Assembly (NCBI RefSeq): GCF_000524195.1 | Contig: NW_020170389.1 | Location: 754,964 to 818,963, forward strand | Source of the DNA: Echinococcus granulosus | Taxonomy: Eukaryota > Platyhelminthes > Cestoda > Cyclophyllidea > Taeniidae | Direction: 5' to 3' | Length of the DNA stretch: 64,000 bases | Part shown: positions 35,446 to 50,260 of the stretch, in pieces | Numbering within the stretch: the first letter of the stretch is position 1 | Layout of the letters: each line of letters starts with the position of its first letter | Made by a program: the position numbers and the translations under genes | The notes under the pieces: generated by a model | Seen by the model: only the letters and a program-made list of their open reading frames with translations | Database searches by the model: none | What the model was told of the DNA's origin: nothing

Positions 35446-38400
35446 ACACTTATAGAATCACTTCACCTTATTACGTTATTTGAAGGGGTCTACCATTTAT
35501 AACTCGCTTTAAAATTACCCGTCCAACCAGGAATTATCCACTAGAAGTTATTGACAATTTCTTATCCCTGTAAAAATTGGCACTCATTTCCAAAAAGTTG
35601 ATGGGGATATTGGGGTCAATACAAGAGGCACGATTTTGTCTGAAATCTTAAAGAAATAAAGAAGTCTCCATTTTCTCAATTAAAGTTTATCTGTCAGAAA
35701 ATTTCTGGTTGTTCAAACGCAACCGGGACATTGGGAGGTGGTTATTTTTAAAATACTCTTATTAGAATTTCAACTAATAACCATGTAGGCCAACCCGTTA
35801 ATTTGGTTAAAGGGTAATTAAGTCACTTGTCATTACCGACTTACACCACAGTGGCATTTTGACACATTGTGCATCAAATTATCTACAATTTTGACTCCAA
35901 AACTAATGCAATATAGGACTTAGACTTTTACTCGTCATCTTATAAACTACCTCAGATGTATAAAATTACTATTAATATGCATGTGATATACAAAAGCAAG
36001 TCTCTTGGTTATGTACTACATTCATCCGTCCCTTTTCCTTTATTTCTTGCAAAATATTATGCTTAATAGGAAATGTGAATAAAATCGCCATTTGAGTAAA
36101 GTGATGCCAAAGTGTTGGGAGCCAACTTTTGTACGAGACTTTGTGACTAACGGTATTTTACAAAGAAAGCATTCATTAGGAAAACTGGCAAGAAGCCATG
36201 TAAGCGGTGCAATTTCCATTAGGAAAAAGTTTAATTGATTATAATTTGGTGACTGAAATCCCTACCTGTACTACGCCATTATGCACACGTATCGCACCAA
36301 AATTTTTACTCATTAACTAGCTTTTATGTATCTCTTAATGCTCAATGCTATTTATGACAGCTCTGTAAGATTCCACTAATTTAATCAACAGCCAAATCTA
36401 GGGCGTGATGTATTTCTTGTGTCTTTGAATAAGATTGTAATGAAATTGAAAGAGACAAGCTTAACTATCAAGGTTGCCTTTAATGAATCGGAGGCCCAAA
36501 CGTCATCAAACGGTTTATTTGCAGTGATCGTATAACGTGCGGGTGCACCGTCAAGGTGGAAATACTATCGAAGCGAACAGCTGAAGGACTGGGGAATTTT
36601 TTCTTGGTTCGTGTAATTTAAACCAATGCTTTGCTGTCATTTATTTTTACGTAATTTTTGCCTACGATTATGACGGAATAAATTGGCATTTGGTTAGAAC
36701 CATATCTGGTATAACCGACTGACCTGCGAATTGGAAGTGTAGCAAAACAAAATAAGTGCTGCATAGTTCCTTCCTTATTTTGAATGCCGAATCCACTTCT
36801 CTCTTTAGCACTAATTTTCTTAAAAACTACTGCTGGTAGGACTTTTTTTCTTCGATCAACATGTAGACCTCGTCGTGTTTAAATGGTAGCATCCCATAAT
36901 ATTGTTTCACATTGTTTCAATGAACTTTTCTGCCTGTAAATCAAAGCGCGTATTGTGAACCAAATGGTGCATTAATAAAATGATCCTTGCCACGGAGAGC
37001 CTTAAAGTTAGTGAGATTTACAACATAATTAGAGGAGTGAAAATGGTGAATAATACACACTAGATTGCCTTGATAAGAAGTCGATTGGGATCATTTATCC
37101 TGATACTCCTTTCGTTATGAGTGCGAGAAGTCTAGGTGCTTTTAGCCGTAGCACGTGCTTTGGAGGGTTTTAAATAGCAGGTCTGCATTTGGCCGGGGAA
37201 ATTGAATAGTATTATCATTTCGAAACAGGTAGGCATTTCAAACTGAGAAGAGCCGGTAGACACTAACTTTTTATGCTAGGAGGCACCGATCTAGGCATTT
37301 CTCTCGATTATGAGATTTGAAGCTTTTGGTTAATACAGTCAGCAGTTAGATTAATGTTTATAATCGGATTTGGTCTGTACTTTTAAAATTTCGGAAGTTT
37401 TGCACATTTCAGTAACCAACTGAATCTCAAGATTAGCACCTTGGGTGACTGTGCTGACAAATCAGTCTGTTACAATAAAATGCCAGCACACTTGGGGTGT
37501 CTTGGACCTTGTAAGGTTGCTTTTCTGCAACTTTTGTGAAGTGAATCATCATTGCAAACAAGCCAGTTTCTTCCCTTCGTAATGGGTGATTATAAATGTC
37601 GACTTTTCCTCCTCAAGCTGAAGCAATGCAATTTTCATGAGTTGTGGTTCCAAAACTTTCCTGCATGCACTGCAGGTTCATCAAAACTTCAGGGTAACCA
37701 AAGGCAACTAGTACCCTTTGATTGTTCAAAATGTCAATGTAACCCATGGAAGAATGTTTGTGCTAATGATACCAAGACCGCAAGGTGATTGGGGACTTCG
37801 ATCCGATTCTGGTAGAAGAGAACTTCAGCATTTTTTGATGATTTCAAGAATTTATGTTTTAAAAGCTTAGCCACTTGACTCGATGATAAAATTGGAGGAC
37901 TGGGAGGACTCTCTTTTATTCCAGATCACTATTGGAAGCAAAACATTGAGAAGTTCTCCATCAATATCTTGTAGATTCACCCCCTAAAAATGGTGATCAT
38001 ATGATTAACATCCATGTTTTTGGAGTCTGGTTTGCTAAACAAGGCCTCTACATTACTAATGTGAACTTCTTTTCTTGCGTTGCATAACAAAATCGTACTG
38101 CTGCGATCCTTTTTATCATTTCCTTTAACAAAGTCAATCGTTAATGATTTGTTACATCAATAAATTTCTTTGCCATCAGATAATGTTTTAAATGCTTAAT
38201 CGCTTTGAAAATAGTAAAAGGCACGTATTGATTGCGCCTTTCTGTCTTATCTGCTTTACTTTAGTATTTTTGTAAACGATGAAGTAATTTTAAATTTATT
38301 TTTTTGTGAGAGTACGCCAGCATCCGTGTCCAGGACAAATGGTTGAGCATCTAATTGGGAATTAGGGAATGCTAGAACCAGTATCGAGTAAAACTCATGG

Positions 38401-41400
38401 TTTACTCCTTTTAAAGACCTTTATTGCACTCTTTCTTCCACTGAGAATTTCTTTGCTTGCTTCCCCATTAGCTAATGCTGCGGGCTTGTGACCCCGGTAG
38501 ATCATTTTGCGAATAGTCTTTAAGGGTCTACCGAATCTGGAAAAACTGAAGTTTTGTCTGATTACCTAATATTAACGATGTATGGATTTAATGCGTGCGT
38601 TCTTTCCTAAGTGACCTCCTGTTTAATGGAAGTGGGTCAGAAATCTTACTGATCTTTGTAAAAAGTGACAGGTCTGGGGATCCTGCGTCAGAAAAGCTTC
38701 TACGGCCGAAATAGAATTATTGGTACTTACTTCAATTTCCGTGCCGATTATAAGCATGCTGTTAAAACTTATTGTGCAGTGTTTCGAATGCGTTCCGCCC
38801 TAGACCATTTGTATGAGCCTTTGACATTTGGCAGCAGTGTTTCAGAATTTAGAAGGCACTAACTACGGTCTATAAAGTTAATTAATTGTGATATCTTTAC
38901 TTACCAGCATGCAAATTTGATTCTAAAGTAGAGAAGCATTTTGAGGTGTGTATGAAAAATCTACCTGCTTGTTGATACAGGGCAGAGGTGGAGCACCATT
39001 TATTGTTTCTGTGTCTAAACTTTTTAATCAACATAGTTGAAGGGTTCTATCCTTCTTCTTTTATAGAGCAGTAGGGAATTCCGTAGTGATTCAGAGCTTG
39101 GGATAGCCTAATCTTTGAGCATGTAATATGTTTAATTGTGGGTGTGGTATGCCACTCGATAGTTATCTGATCAATATAGCCTCATTTGTATCGAATGTGT
39201 GGTTGACAGTACATAGTCCTCCAATTTCTGAACCTGTTCAGTTAAAATATGGCCACACTCGGATGAAAGTTTTCAATGTCTAATTTTTCTCAGAGGTGGC
39301 AAAGGTTGTAGAAGTTGTTGATAGGTATGATTGCACTTTCAAAAAGCATATTACAGACGTCCTAATCATCTAACCCCTGTGGGGGTATGTTGTAACAGTC
39401 TATATCCCAAGCCAGTTCTGGGCAAACAAGAAATTTCAACAGCGCGATCCTTTCATCTACAGTGACACCCAGGATCGTCTTATCATCTACTGGCAAATTT
39501 TTGCATTGAAACGAACTCAGTGCTTGCATTTTTGATAAAGTACAATCCTTTTATCAGAGAAATGGCGAAATCATTGTTCTGAGAGAAACTTGTACGGATG
39601 TCCTCCGATCTTGCTCTAGGCTTGTAAGAGCAGGTGTAGGGTACTACGAAGCAGTGTAATAATCTAAAGGAGAGCCTAAGCTAAGAAGGAATTGGCATAC
39701 AGTTTGTTTCCGATGCCGTGCGGACGGAACCCCGTACCTGCATTCAGCGGTGTGTCGTGCAAAGCTCCCTTTATTATTTTCCTAAAAATATCCTAGCGTA
39801 TTCTGCGTCATCTTTAATTTCCTGTTGTTTTCAAAGAGTTATTGTGACTCTTATTCCTTTTAAATGGCATAATTTTATACTATAAAGCAGATAAAGTAAC
39901 GCTTCTTACTAGGCTCGTCATTGCGTTGCGCTCTACTTTAATGGTTCTATAATGATTTGGTCATCGGACTGACATGTCTGCCACTAAGGCCTAGGGAGAA
40001 CTAGACTGCTATGACCTGATCTTACAATGTTTAAATGTATAGTCAACTATTTTACTTTATTTCTCCTTTGAAATTCATCTCTCTCTTAGTAAATCTATCA
40101 TGTATGCTTGACGTGGAGATTCAGATAATGAAAGTGGGGCCTTACAAATGCGTAACGCCTATAACTCACATCTACTTGTGAATGTTTGCTACCTATTCAT
40201 TTGTATAGAGTATTAATACAAAAGTGTAACATGGACTTTCTGACTGTGGCTTTCATCACCACAATTTAATCGCAATGGATAAAAAACATACAGAATGCGA
40301 GTTTGAGGTGACTGAATCATTTAAACTTGGTGAGCCAATAATGTTTTTGGGCGACTCAAAAAAATAAATTAAGGATTATTGAATTTAAATACAATTTAAA
40401 TAAAAGTCAAAGAAGCATTCATAAGTTTGTTTTATAAAGGAAACCGCTCTTCCCAATAGAAATAGCATTAAAATGATCGGGAATGCCCTTAGCAACAGGC
40501 GTATCCATGAGCATTGAAATAAGTCAATGGAATGGTTATTTGGTCTATTTAATAGCATTATTCAAATCCCTTTAATACTTAGCATCACTTGGAAGCTTAA
40601 ATTTTTAGTTGTCCACCGCTGATGCAGAGACGTTTATGTTAAAAAGTAGGCATAAGACATTTGAGGTACAGTATAAAATATATTTTGGATTCATTAAATT
40701 AGTTAGCATCTGTGTGAATGCTATAAATGCAATTATTTACATTTTTCAAAGGTAATCAAACTGAGAGAAAGGTAAGCATAATTTAAATATCGCAAAAAAA
40801 TAACCGCAGGGTGAGTCGATTCAATCATACTTTAAGATGATACGTCGGTTCCAAAAAACGCGATAATACCTGCTCTTTCAAATACAAACACCCAAACGCC
40901 CCAATTCGCTATTATAAGCTATATGGAGAGACGTAGATAGTAAGTGGGTATGATTAGAATCAACCGTGTGTTTGAACACTCGCGTGAGTTGTATACCGAC
41001 AAAGGGTTCTTTTGCGCATGTTCTTTGCACACCAAATAAACTGAAAGCATTGCCGTAGGTGTGGTCAGAGTGACGCCTCACCCCATCTCTCTGTTCCCAC
41101 CGTCGTTGCTACGTTATCAGCTCTGAATTAGCTAATCCCGAAATATCACGTTTTTATAAATCCTGGATTTTATCTATTCAGACTGAAAATGTGTTTCTTC
41201 TTTTGCGGAACTACACCTTATTAAAACTTGCTCCTCAAAACTCAAGCTCATGGAGAAATAATAATGTGATTTAATCAAACCAAATTCGGTTAATTAATTA
41301 TTCCGCGTACATTCAAGGTAGGCTCCCTGAAATTAGCTTAATTATGTTACAGTGGCTTGCCTTAATCAAAGAATAGCTGTGAAACACTTTTAATATCTTA

Positions 41401-42854
41401 AAATTTGCATAATGAAGAGAAGCCTTGTAAGTAACTTGTCTTGTAACATGAGGATGCAAACCTTCCTAGATAATGACTTGGAGAAATGCAGCGGATGTCG
41501 AAATATAAAACCTAATCAATTATCCTAGCCAATGTCACTTTTCTATTCAAACTTTTCTAGACGAATTTCAGGGTGTATAGGTTGATTTTATAATCGCCTT
41601 CGATGGACTGCTCCTATGTCCTACGTTTAAAAGTGCAATAAGTCCTTGAATCTTATCTTTGATATTTAAATGACCCTCTTTGTAAATAAGATATTAGGAG
41701 ATGTTCCATTAAATCCAGTCGAACAACTCAAATGCAAAACCAAATTTACCACATTAAAAGTGTAGAAATGATATTGTCTCTTGAGAACAAGCTCTTAATT
41801 TTGTAAGCAATAATCATGAAGTTGAAAATGAATCATAGAACGTGAGTGCATTACCTTGAGCAAAATCCATTTTGCAATTCTTGGTGATATCAGGCAGACT
41901 TGGACGTAGCAATTTAATTTATGGTTAAATATATTAAGAGGAAGCTTTACACCGAAAAACAAATAAAATAAATCTTATGATGATTCTATCATTACCTCAA
42001 AATTTATACGCATGCGTTAAATATGCTCGGCATATTTAAGTCCTTTTTGGTATATTTAACAAGTGGGGGTGGTCTATCACCCCATAAAACTACTCAAAAT
42101 CAGTGTTAAATGGCGGTGAAATCCTATGACTACTCAAAAACCATATGGGATTTTTGAAAGACATTTGAGTTAACTTAATTTGTCCATCCACTGATTCTTG
42201 GCTACTTTATTCATAAGACTTCCATTACATCTGGGCTTGAAAATATTAACTTTGGTATTTGGTATGGATCGAATGGATAGGCAGCAACGTTGAAATCCAA
42301 TAAGCCTCTAGGTATTTAACGAATTGAGTGTTTTAGGTAAATTACTTTTGCCTCTTATAATTTCGTTTTAAAAGGTGAATAAAGAGCTTATTGGCGGCCG
42401 TTGTTTCAATAAGACACTTCTTTAATGATTATAAAAAAGGGTGAACATTTCAGCTCCAAATTATCCGGAATCCATTTACATGCCACCTTATTACTAAGCG
42501 ACTCAAATAATACTGAAGTCAACAGTTATTTTCTTTCTTTGTTTTCTCATTCAGAAATGGCTCTGTTCCACAATGCAAAGTTAATTAGGTGCTGTTAGGA
42601 GCAGGAAGTAATACTTGGCTTAAGAAACCTTAAATTTCTGAACCTTTTATTTAAGACAGATAAACTTATATTATAAATTAAATGACACTAACATTTGAAC
42701 AGGAATAGGTTTCCGGTAATTGCTTCAAAAAAATGGATGAATTAAGGGCATTGAATTCAAAATAGAGCTATTTCTTAGACTGGTTTGGCTATTAGCAATG
42801 GCCACATTTCTGTTAAGCAAAAGAATTTGCCCATCGAGATAGGCCGGATTTAGT

Positions 42855-43245
42855 CACGCGCGCACTCGAAGAGCGAAAATTGGGGAAAATGGGAGAGCGG
42901 GGGTAGAGAGGGATGTAGGGAACGGTAAGACACAAACACACAGGCACACATACACCCTTACCCCCTATGTGTACGTGCACCCGCGCCGCTTGATTTATGT
43001 CCACTCTGAGGGCTGCGCGCTCCTTTTTCGGCCCCCTTCCGGCAGCGGTGTGTGCACACATCTAATTATGCATATCCCTCTCTCCCCTTCGCTCGGGCGT
43101 ATGTGCGCCCATGCATGTGTGTGTGTGCGCACAAGAATGAAATATGGTTGAAAGAGGCGAGAAGGGGCTGTATGTGTACACACCCAAACTCTGACAACGA
43201 GTCAGCTGCTCTGGACTGCGCTGTTGTGCACACTAATTTCCCATC
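42855..43245. repeat. Purine/pyrimidine island with CA/TG and GCGC tracts
   Basis: A GC-rich block in AT-rich DNA has a purine-rich part (about 42870-42925), then CACACA-type and GTGTGTGCGC-type runs. Alternating purine/pyrimidine DNA can adopt Z-form. Similar blocks recur near 47.2, 50.1, 56.4, 57.8 and 61.3 kb. Confidence 0.6.
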
Positions 43246-46200
43246 GTTAGCCTGTTAGAAAACTCAGTTTGATCTGCAGAGTAGCTATAATTTACCTGCC
43301 AGGGTATTTATGCGCATGGATGCATCTGTTTTACGTAGGCCTGTCTGTTTAAGCTTGACTGTAAACTTTATTAGCTTAATTCACTAAACTGTCCAGTACT
43401 TTGGCCTCTTGCACCTGGTTAAAATAGCATTTTGTGCTTTTCATAGAATTTTAAGCCTAGGCACTTCAACCCGCCGATGTATTTTTAGAGTTATGTGAGA
43501 AATTATAATGTGTGGATCAATATGGCCTAATTTATAAAATATAGTTACTTGGTGGTTTCATTCTCTGTGCTATACTTTAATTTTACCTGGTTCGGGTAGT
43601 TTTGTTGAAATTCCTTTGATTCTAGAGAGAAGTTATGTTGTCAATATCCTTTGTTAATACAAAACAAATTGTTTTGTTGTTTTCAATAAGTCGCTGCAGT
43701 ATTTGATGCTTCCAAGTAAACAATGGTAGACTATAAAGGACTAAAATTGTGGAATTTTGAAGTTAAGTTCTTAACCCTAGAATCTTAAGAGTAATGAATT
43801 GCCTTTGGGTAGGATTTAAATTCTTACTGCGGTTATCAGTTTTACAACCACCTGCTTACCCTTGTATGCAGCACCAACTGTGCATCTTGCGTTACGTAGA
43901 ATGAAATAATTACTGGTGCATGGAATTGGTAGAAATTGTAAATGGGTTATAAGTACGTGCAAACTGCTTGTGGAACCGCACATCTGTTGCTATAATAGCC
44001 ACCATTTATGAATAGCTGTCAAGGTCAACAATGTCATTTGGTATCAGCTTTGCTCCACTAACCAACCAATTCTTGTTTATTGTAAGCTTTGTGAGAAATG
44101 CAAAAGCTAAACAATTTGTCTGTAAATTTTTTCTTCATTCCCTTATTTTAATTAAGTTGCCGCTTACAGGGAAATCTTGGTTTGTGAAAAGGAGATAAAG
44201 ATAAATATTATTCATTTCATCTCATACAATCTTGCTTTAATCAAAATGAGGTTTTATTAGTTTGTCGAGGTAAACGGGGTTTTGAGTAATGTACTCTTTG
44301 AAAATATACATAAATTGGAACCTTTAAACGGAATAAATTATATGTATGGTTTTAGCAAGATCAAACATTTGTTGACAATCTAGACTTATTCGCTGAAATT
44401 GCAATGAGTTTGTTTTGATCACAATGCCAGGTTTATTTCTGTTTCATAAAATCGAATAAACGATCAAACGGTCACTAAAACTTAAAGTAGCTCAGATTTT
44501 AGCCATACCATAAAATGCAAACAAAAGAAAAGCATAAAAGACTTCCTCTAAGGCAATTTTTATCTTAAATTTTAAGAATCGCATGGTGCTGCTGCTCATC
44601 ATTTTAGTACCAAATCAAATTTGCCTGCCAACTTTATTTTGTCAATCCCCCCAGAACAACCAAAAGCTTGCATTTTTTCTTAAAGCATGCTTTTTACTTT
44701 GGTCTACTGGTAACTTGATTTACCCTTCTCTTATAGAAAAATATAAAGCAAAGCATGGAAGTCTGTATTGCAGTGAAAACTATCGTCCTCTACAAGATGT
44801 AAGTCCTCACCTCTTCTCCTTCTTTTGTTGCGGCTACCACCGATCCGAATTATCCAATTGAATTGTCGAAGGCTCGTAAAATTGGTGTTAGAATAGCTAT
44901 TCAATGGGTTTTCGAGTCGATGATAAAGGGCGATGTTTATGTTCTGCGTCTGCCCAATATTGTGACTTCCAAGCAATATTTCACATTCATAGGTTCCACA
45001 GTGACAATTTTGACTCCTGCTTGTAAAACTTGTCGGCAGCTTTTGAGATCAATAAAAAATGTAAAGAGCTGCAATAAATATCACAGAAAAACGTAAATAT
45101 AATGCCTACGAACAAAATTTTGAAAAGAGTAGCAAGGAACTCATAGAACCTACTATCTGACCAGGATTCGATGTGTAGAAAAACTGGTTACAGTTTTGTG
45201 CTAAACTTCAAAAAAGTGCTTCTCTTTATACGGCGAATAAGGTACAGTTAGGAGCCTGATTATCATAAGTTGACAAAAAACTTTGCTTTGGTAACTTTTG
45301 TTTTTTAAACGAAGGCTATATTAATAACTATTTCTTCAAAGATGGTGATGGAGAAATCCCACAATTATCTAGAACAAATGGAGCCAAAATTTAAGTCAGC
45401 AGGAGGCAAAGAGACCTAAGTACTTATGTAAAAAACCTGCAAGCTTTAGTAGAGCGAGTTATCTGCAGCAAATGAATGCTGGAACAGAAGAGAGGGTTTT
45501 TAATCACACCTAGATTCAAATCAGTCATAAGACAGGCATTTTTTAAAATGGAAAATCACGCTATATTTTCTTGTTAAAGTAAATCATAAGGAGGGTAATA
45601 GCTAGTGATTAAACTCTTGTTGTTAATTAATTGGAACTGCTTATTAGTTTACTTTAACAATCATGATTTCATATTTTCCACTAATCATATAAATACCTTA
45701 TAAAATTATGGTTACTTTATTCAGAAGTCGCTCATTTATGTCCAGTAAATAGTGCGCAGGCCATTTGCTCTGCATTTAGTATTTTGCTGTTAGACTTGTT
45801 TAAATCGTAATGATCTTCCCCTTCTTATGCTACAAAATCTTTCAAACATACAACGTTGCTACTTTCTAAAAAGCGTCCACACAAAGATATGTACCAGGAC
45901 ATCGAATCAATTTAAATCTTCAATGGTCAGATGCGTAAAAAATGATAGCAACTGAACTTTTAGATTTCCTATACTTAGGTTGCCATTAATGCTTTTATTA
46001 GTTAATTATCTAACCTTTAGTTCTTTCATGTCACTTAAAATACTTAAATTAGGGCTTGCTTAAAAGGCAACAATTAATGATTGAAGATTTTACAGTAACG
46101 ACTGATGTACACAGCTTTTTAATTCAGTTAAGTACACGCTATTACTATCAACCATTTCTTTTATTTAGGAGTAATTGGTGTGTATTTCATTAAAGCTTTA

Positions 46201-47214
46201 AACTATGACCCTTCAGTGGAAAGAGTGTGTCCAAACACATACAACATGAGAATTATACCACCAGTAAAAGAAGTAGTTACTCGCCGTTCACAGACTGCAT
46301 ACATCTTCCTAAATCAGCATAAATCCTGCGTCCAATGGCTAACAGGTCTCTTTGTTCAGAATGGCCAACAGACACGCCTTCATTGTAGAAAAGCTGCTAG
46401 ATTGGCGAATATACAATTTTATTCGTGGAATCATTTTATAAATAAAGCAAGAGAATACTTTTTTCCTTTTTTATTCCATTTTAAAGTTTTGCTAACAACC
46501 TCGTATAAATGGGGAAATCTGTTTAAGAGGACCGGATATTCCCTACTAATACGTACTGAGTAGTTTTGTGCTTTTACAAACTAGGTTGTTTTTTACCAGC
46601 CTTAAATCGAACGCTCCGTTATCTACATCATTATAAGTATTTTAGCAAATTAATGAGTTATGATTTGTTTTGACAATGGTAGCAATGGCTTGTCCAAACA
46701 TCTCAAAATGGTACTTCTGATGTAATTTCTATTTAGTCTAGTAACATAAAATCTGCGTTTAAATCCTACAGCATAATTCATTGGTATTACCTATGAATAA
46801 AATACATATTTATATGTTGATACAGAGTACGTGCACCAAAATATTTTAATCAAAACCACAATAGAATTGTTACTAATTATCACACTTTTATCGTTTCCTC
46901 CTCCACGGCTTATTGAATCTTCGCTGATCCAGCTAAAACTTTATTATGTATAGATTGTGGGTTACTTTTTATAATGCGCTAGCACCTTAGAGCAGCAGAA
47001 TACATTTATGAAACTACAACGACAAAATTAAAGAGGTGCAGAAATCATAATTTATTCGGTTACTTTTTACCGTGCTCTTTATTTAAATGGAATTGAGCAT
47101 TAATTATATTGTGGAAATATAATTTCTCGAGTACTATCTTCAATGGTTAAAATTTCCCCACTTGATTGAGTTTTATGGACTAAACAGCTATGTGCGAACT
47201 TGTTTTAGAGGAAG

Positions 47215-47545
47215 TTGGAGTGTCCCCAACGATGGGCTTGGTCACGTCGCTTTCAATTCCTCCCCCACACCGGTGGTGTTACAGCAATGAGGCATTTGTC
47301 AAGTCCGGGCTGTGCTGGTGTGTGTGTGTACGAAGTCGTGAAAACGTCGTTGAAGCGCCATGCTTTGATGTGTGTGCGCGCTCACAACTATCGTGGTGTT
47401 AATGCGTCTCTTGCCCCACCCCCTGCGCATTGCCGCTGTTTTATTGCATTGATAACTCCCTCTCTCTCGCTAGCTTTCGCTCCCTTCGCCTCTCGATCTC
47501 ACTCTCTCACACACTCGCTCTCATCAGCTCACTCTTTTTAACGCT
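47215..47545. repeat. Purine/pyrimidine island with a CT-rich tract
   Basis: GTGTGTGTGT and TGTGTGCGCG motifs (about 47315-47385) are followed by a CT-rich run with CTCTCTC and CACACACTC (about 47454-47533). GC content is well above the surroundings. Open frames crossing it are repeat artefacts. Confidence 0.6.
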
Positions 47546-49757
47546 GCTGAAATAGTTACATCTTCTCTCACCCCCTGCGATCAGATATATGCAAGCTTTG
47601 GTGAGTTATGCGCTTGCGAGTAAGAGAAGATAAATAATTAACTCTCATATAATGCCATTTAAAATCCCAAAAAATGCAACCATGCCATGAATTTTTTGTG
47701 TGTTATCTGCTTTTAGCTTTCCTCGTCCACATAATTTAAATCAGTAACCTTTCAATCTACAGTAGCAAAACTTGGAAACAGGCAAAGGCTCTTAAAAGAT
47801 TTTTGCCTTACGAAGTCGATTCCTTACACTACCTCCATATTTTAATAGCCTTTCATTAAATGCAAGTCCCGAAAACTCAGTTCTACGTGATTAAAATTAC
47901 TTATAGTACCTTTTTAAATCAAAACATTTTGACGATGGTTCTGCGGCTGCTTTTCAGCGCATGATTCCAGTAAAATTACTGGAATCTTTGTTTACTTAAT
48001 TTTTTTTACTTTTATGGCGCACAACTAATATTTCTAGTCTTGAGAAGAAATTAAGTATAAGATAAGTACGTCATACGATCTTATTAGATACTTCAGTTAC
48101 TAATTTTTTGAAGAATTTGCTGTCCAAAAAAACATAATATCTATATTATACTATTTTTGTGCCAAATATTTCTTTGATATATATAAAGTTAAAACTATAC
48201 CAAACCTGTAGACCTTTTGTACTGCAGAAACAGCAACAAAGTATTCCTTTATCAACCTTTAAATGTGACGGATATTACCAATTTTATTTAGAAACAGCAA
48301 AAACAAAGATAAACAAATTTAATGCCAAAGTAACTAAATCTTTTGAGAGCTTGAAATTATATGGATATACGTTAATTGAAGAAAACGTAATCTAAACATC
48401 GATAAATGTTTAAATCGGGACTAGATAAATGGGATGGCAACCGCATCTCGTGTTTTAAAAGTAACGATTTAAGGATGGTTTCAAGATTACTAATATTTAT
48501 ATGGTCCCCACTTGAGTGAGAGAAAAATTCAACAATCTAGCAGCGAGTTTCGTTATGCCTCTAACACATTTGCCAAGGAAGATTTATGAGGGCACTGAAC
48601 TAACGAGGGTGTGCGTTTATGTATGTGTGTAAGCATGTGTACACAATTGGCGGAACACAATGCTTCGGCCGTACACCTTCCCCAAAAATGAAATACAGGT
48701 AGTTTCAGTAACTATGCCGTGTCTGTGTGGAGATGTGCTTACGTGTAGATTACAACCAGATGGTGACCATGTACTACGTACCGATCATGACATGTTGATC
48801 GACTTTACATTTAATTTTTGCCACATTTACTGCTTCCAGCATAAAATTAAGTAGAAATTATATGCCTAAAGCTTTATAGGCTTTGTGATTTTTTAATAAA
48901 ATAAACTAGGTTTGATATTTTTAGGAGCGCATAATGATTTTAAATGGAGTCAATACTTTTTATTGAAACAATACAATTACGCTAAACTTTAGAGACTGTT
49001 TATGTGTTATGATGTAGGGAGAGATTATCTGCAGTTCAGTGATTAAGGCTCCAGAACTGTGCTCGTAATACTTACTTTAAGTAGCAAAGAGCTCAAGAGA
49101 GTAAGCGCAATGCCACTTATCCGGACTAATCGTTAAAAGCTTGTGGATGTGTTGGAGTATTTGCCAAGCTGATGTCATTTTCTTTGCCGTTCATTGTAAA
49201 GTGGAATGACGTAGTTTCATAGTTTTCTAGACACACACAAGGAGTAAAGATATTTGGAATTCTGGTCTTTTATGATAGCCGATTTATCTAACCTCAAAGT
49301 GAATGTGTAGGAGTTGATGAAGCTGGCTCAAAATACACAAGTCTCATCACAACCACCTAGTGGATGCATTCCATTTTAATTAATGGTTTAGAATAATCAG
49401 CTAGATGTGAGTAAATCATTGAGACACCAGATCTATCAAGCCCTACATATTTATACACTAATTTTGTTGAATAATAGTTAAAGTTATTTTTTGCAAGTAA
49501 TATTCAAAAAAACGGAATGAAGGGAAGAACTTAATATGAAGGAAGCCCTTGGAAAGCTCATGCAAGTTATTTTACTGCCATAAACAATAATTTTTAAGCA
49601 AATACCAACCATTATAATATTTGCATTTATGGGATCACGTAATTTGCAGAATATATTTAGAAAACATAGGTAGACCCACTGCCAATCGAACTCATACTTG
49701 TAATTACTTAGCTTTAATGTTTAATACACGCTAAGCTAACATTTAAATTTCCGTATT

Positions 49758-50117
49758 TCAACGCTTTTTTGGATTATTCTTTATTGTAGCATGGCATTCG
49801 ATCTCAGGAAAATTATTGAAATCTTGGCTCTTCCAAGATGCAGTATTTTTCTTAAAAAAAGACTTAGCCAAATTTTCCCAATTCGATTTACAAAACATAC
49901 TTTGAATTTCAAGTTCAAACTTAGGTTTTATTAATGTTTCTGTGACGAGGTGTAATTGGAGACTGCCAGTTTTGTGACAATCAAAATGCTTCTCATCTTC
50001 GAGACAACAAAAGGAACGGGAAAGGTCCACCACAAGGCAAACAACGTGCATCACGGAAGTCTCAAATCCATCATCGGAAATAAGCGTGGTTTTTAATTCA
50101 GGCTTTTGCGCTCCCAC
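49758..50117 (-). CDS. Orphan open frame of about 119 codons, unrecognised
   Basis: An uninterrupted minus-strand frame in AT-rich DNA starts at a GTG near the CA-rich island; its first in-frame ATG is about 23 codons in. The product includes FETSVMHVVCLVVDLSRSF and mixed Cys, His and Lys, without a known domain. It lies about 3 kb downstream of the Hox gene on the same strand. It may be chance or a noncoding transcript. Confidence 0.15.
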   Translation of the reverse strand: MGAQKPELKTTLISDDGFETSVMHVVCLVVDLSRSFCCLEDEKHFDCHKTGSLQLHLVTETLIKPKFELEIQSMFCKSNWENLAKSFFKKNTASWKSQDFNNFPEIECHATIKNNPKKR

Positions 50118-50260
50118 CCCTGGCGCGCACCTTCATCCCTGTCCCTGCATCTCCGCATCCCTCAGCCCAACTTCATTATGCACACACACGCACACTATTT
50201 TAAAAATCACTTTTTGATTGTCGCCACACGCACACATAAACACGCTCACACAAATTATGA
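50105..50260. repeat. CA-rich island
   Basis: CCTGTCCCTGCAT-like C-rich sequence leads into CACACACACGCACAC and a second CACACGCACACA run about 45 bases further on. It belongs to the same island type as those at 43, 47, 56, 58 and 61 kb. Confidence 0.55.

Noticed and set aside
42146..42170. A miR-71-like start (TGAAAGACAT)
   Set aside because: Agreement ends after ten bases and no star arm is visible on either side.
46180..46563. 127-codon plus-strand frame in the gene-poor region
   Set aside because: No domain and AT-driven composition; it appears to be a chance frame.
48203..48225. A miR-10-like string (CCTGTAGACC) in the Hox-flanking region
   Set aside because: Only about ten bases agree with miR-10. 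The typical CCC start is changed and I found no pairing arm nearby to form a hairpin.
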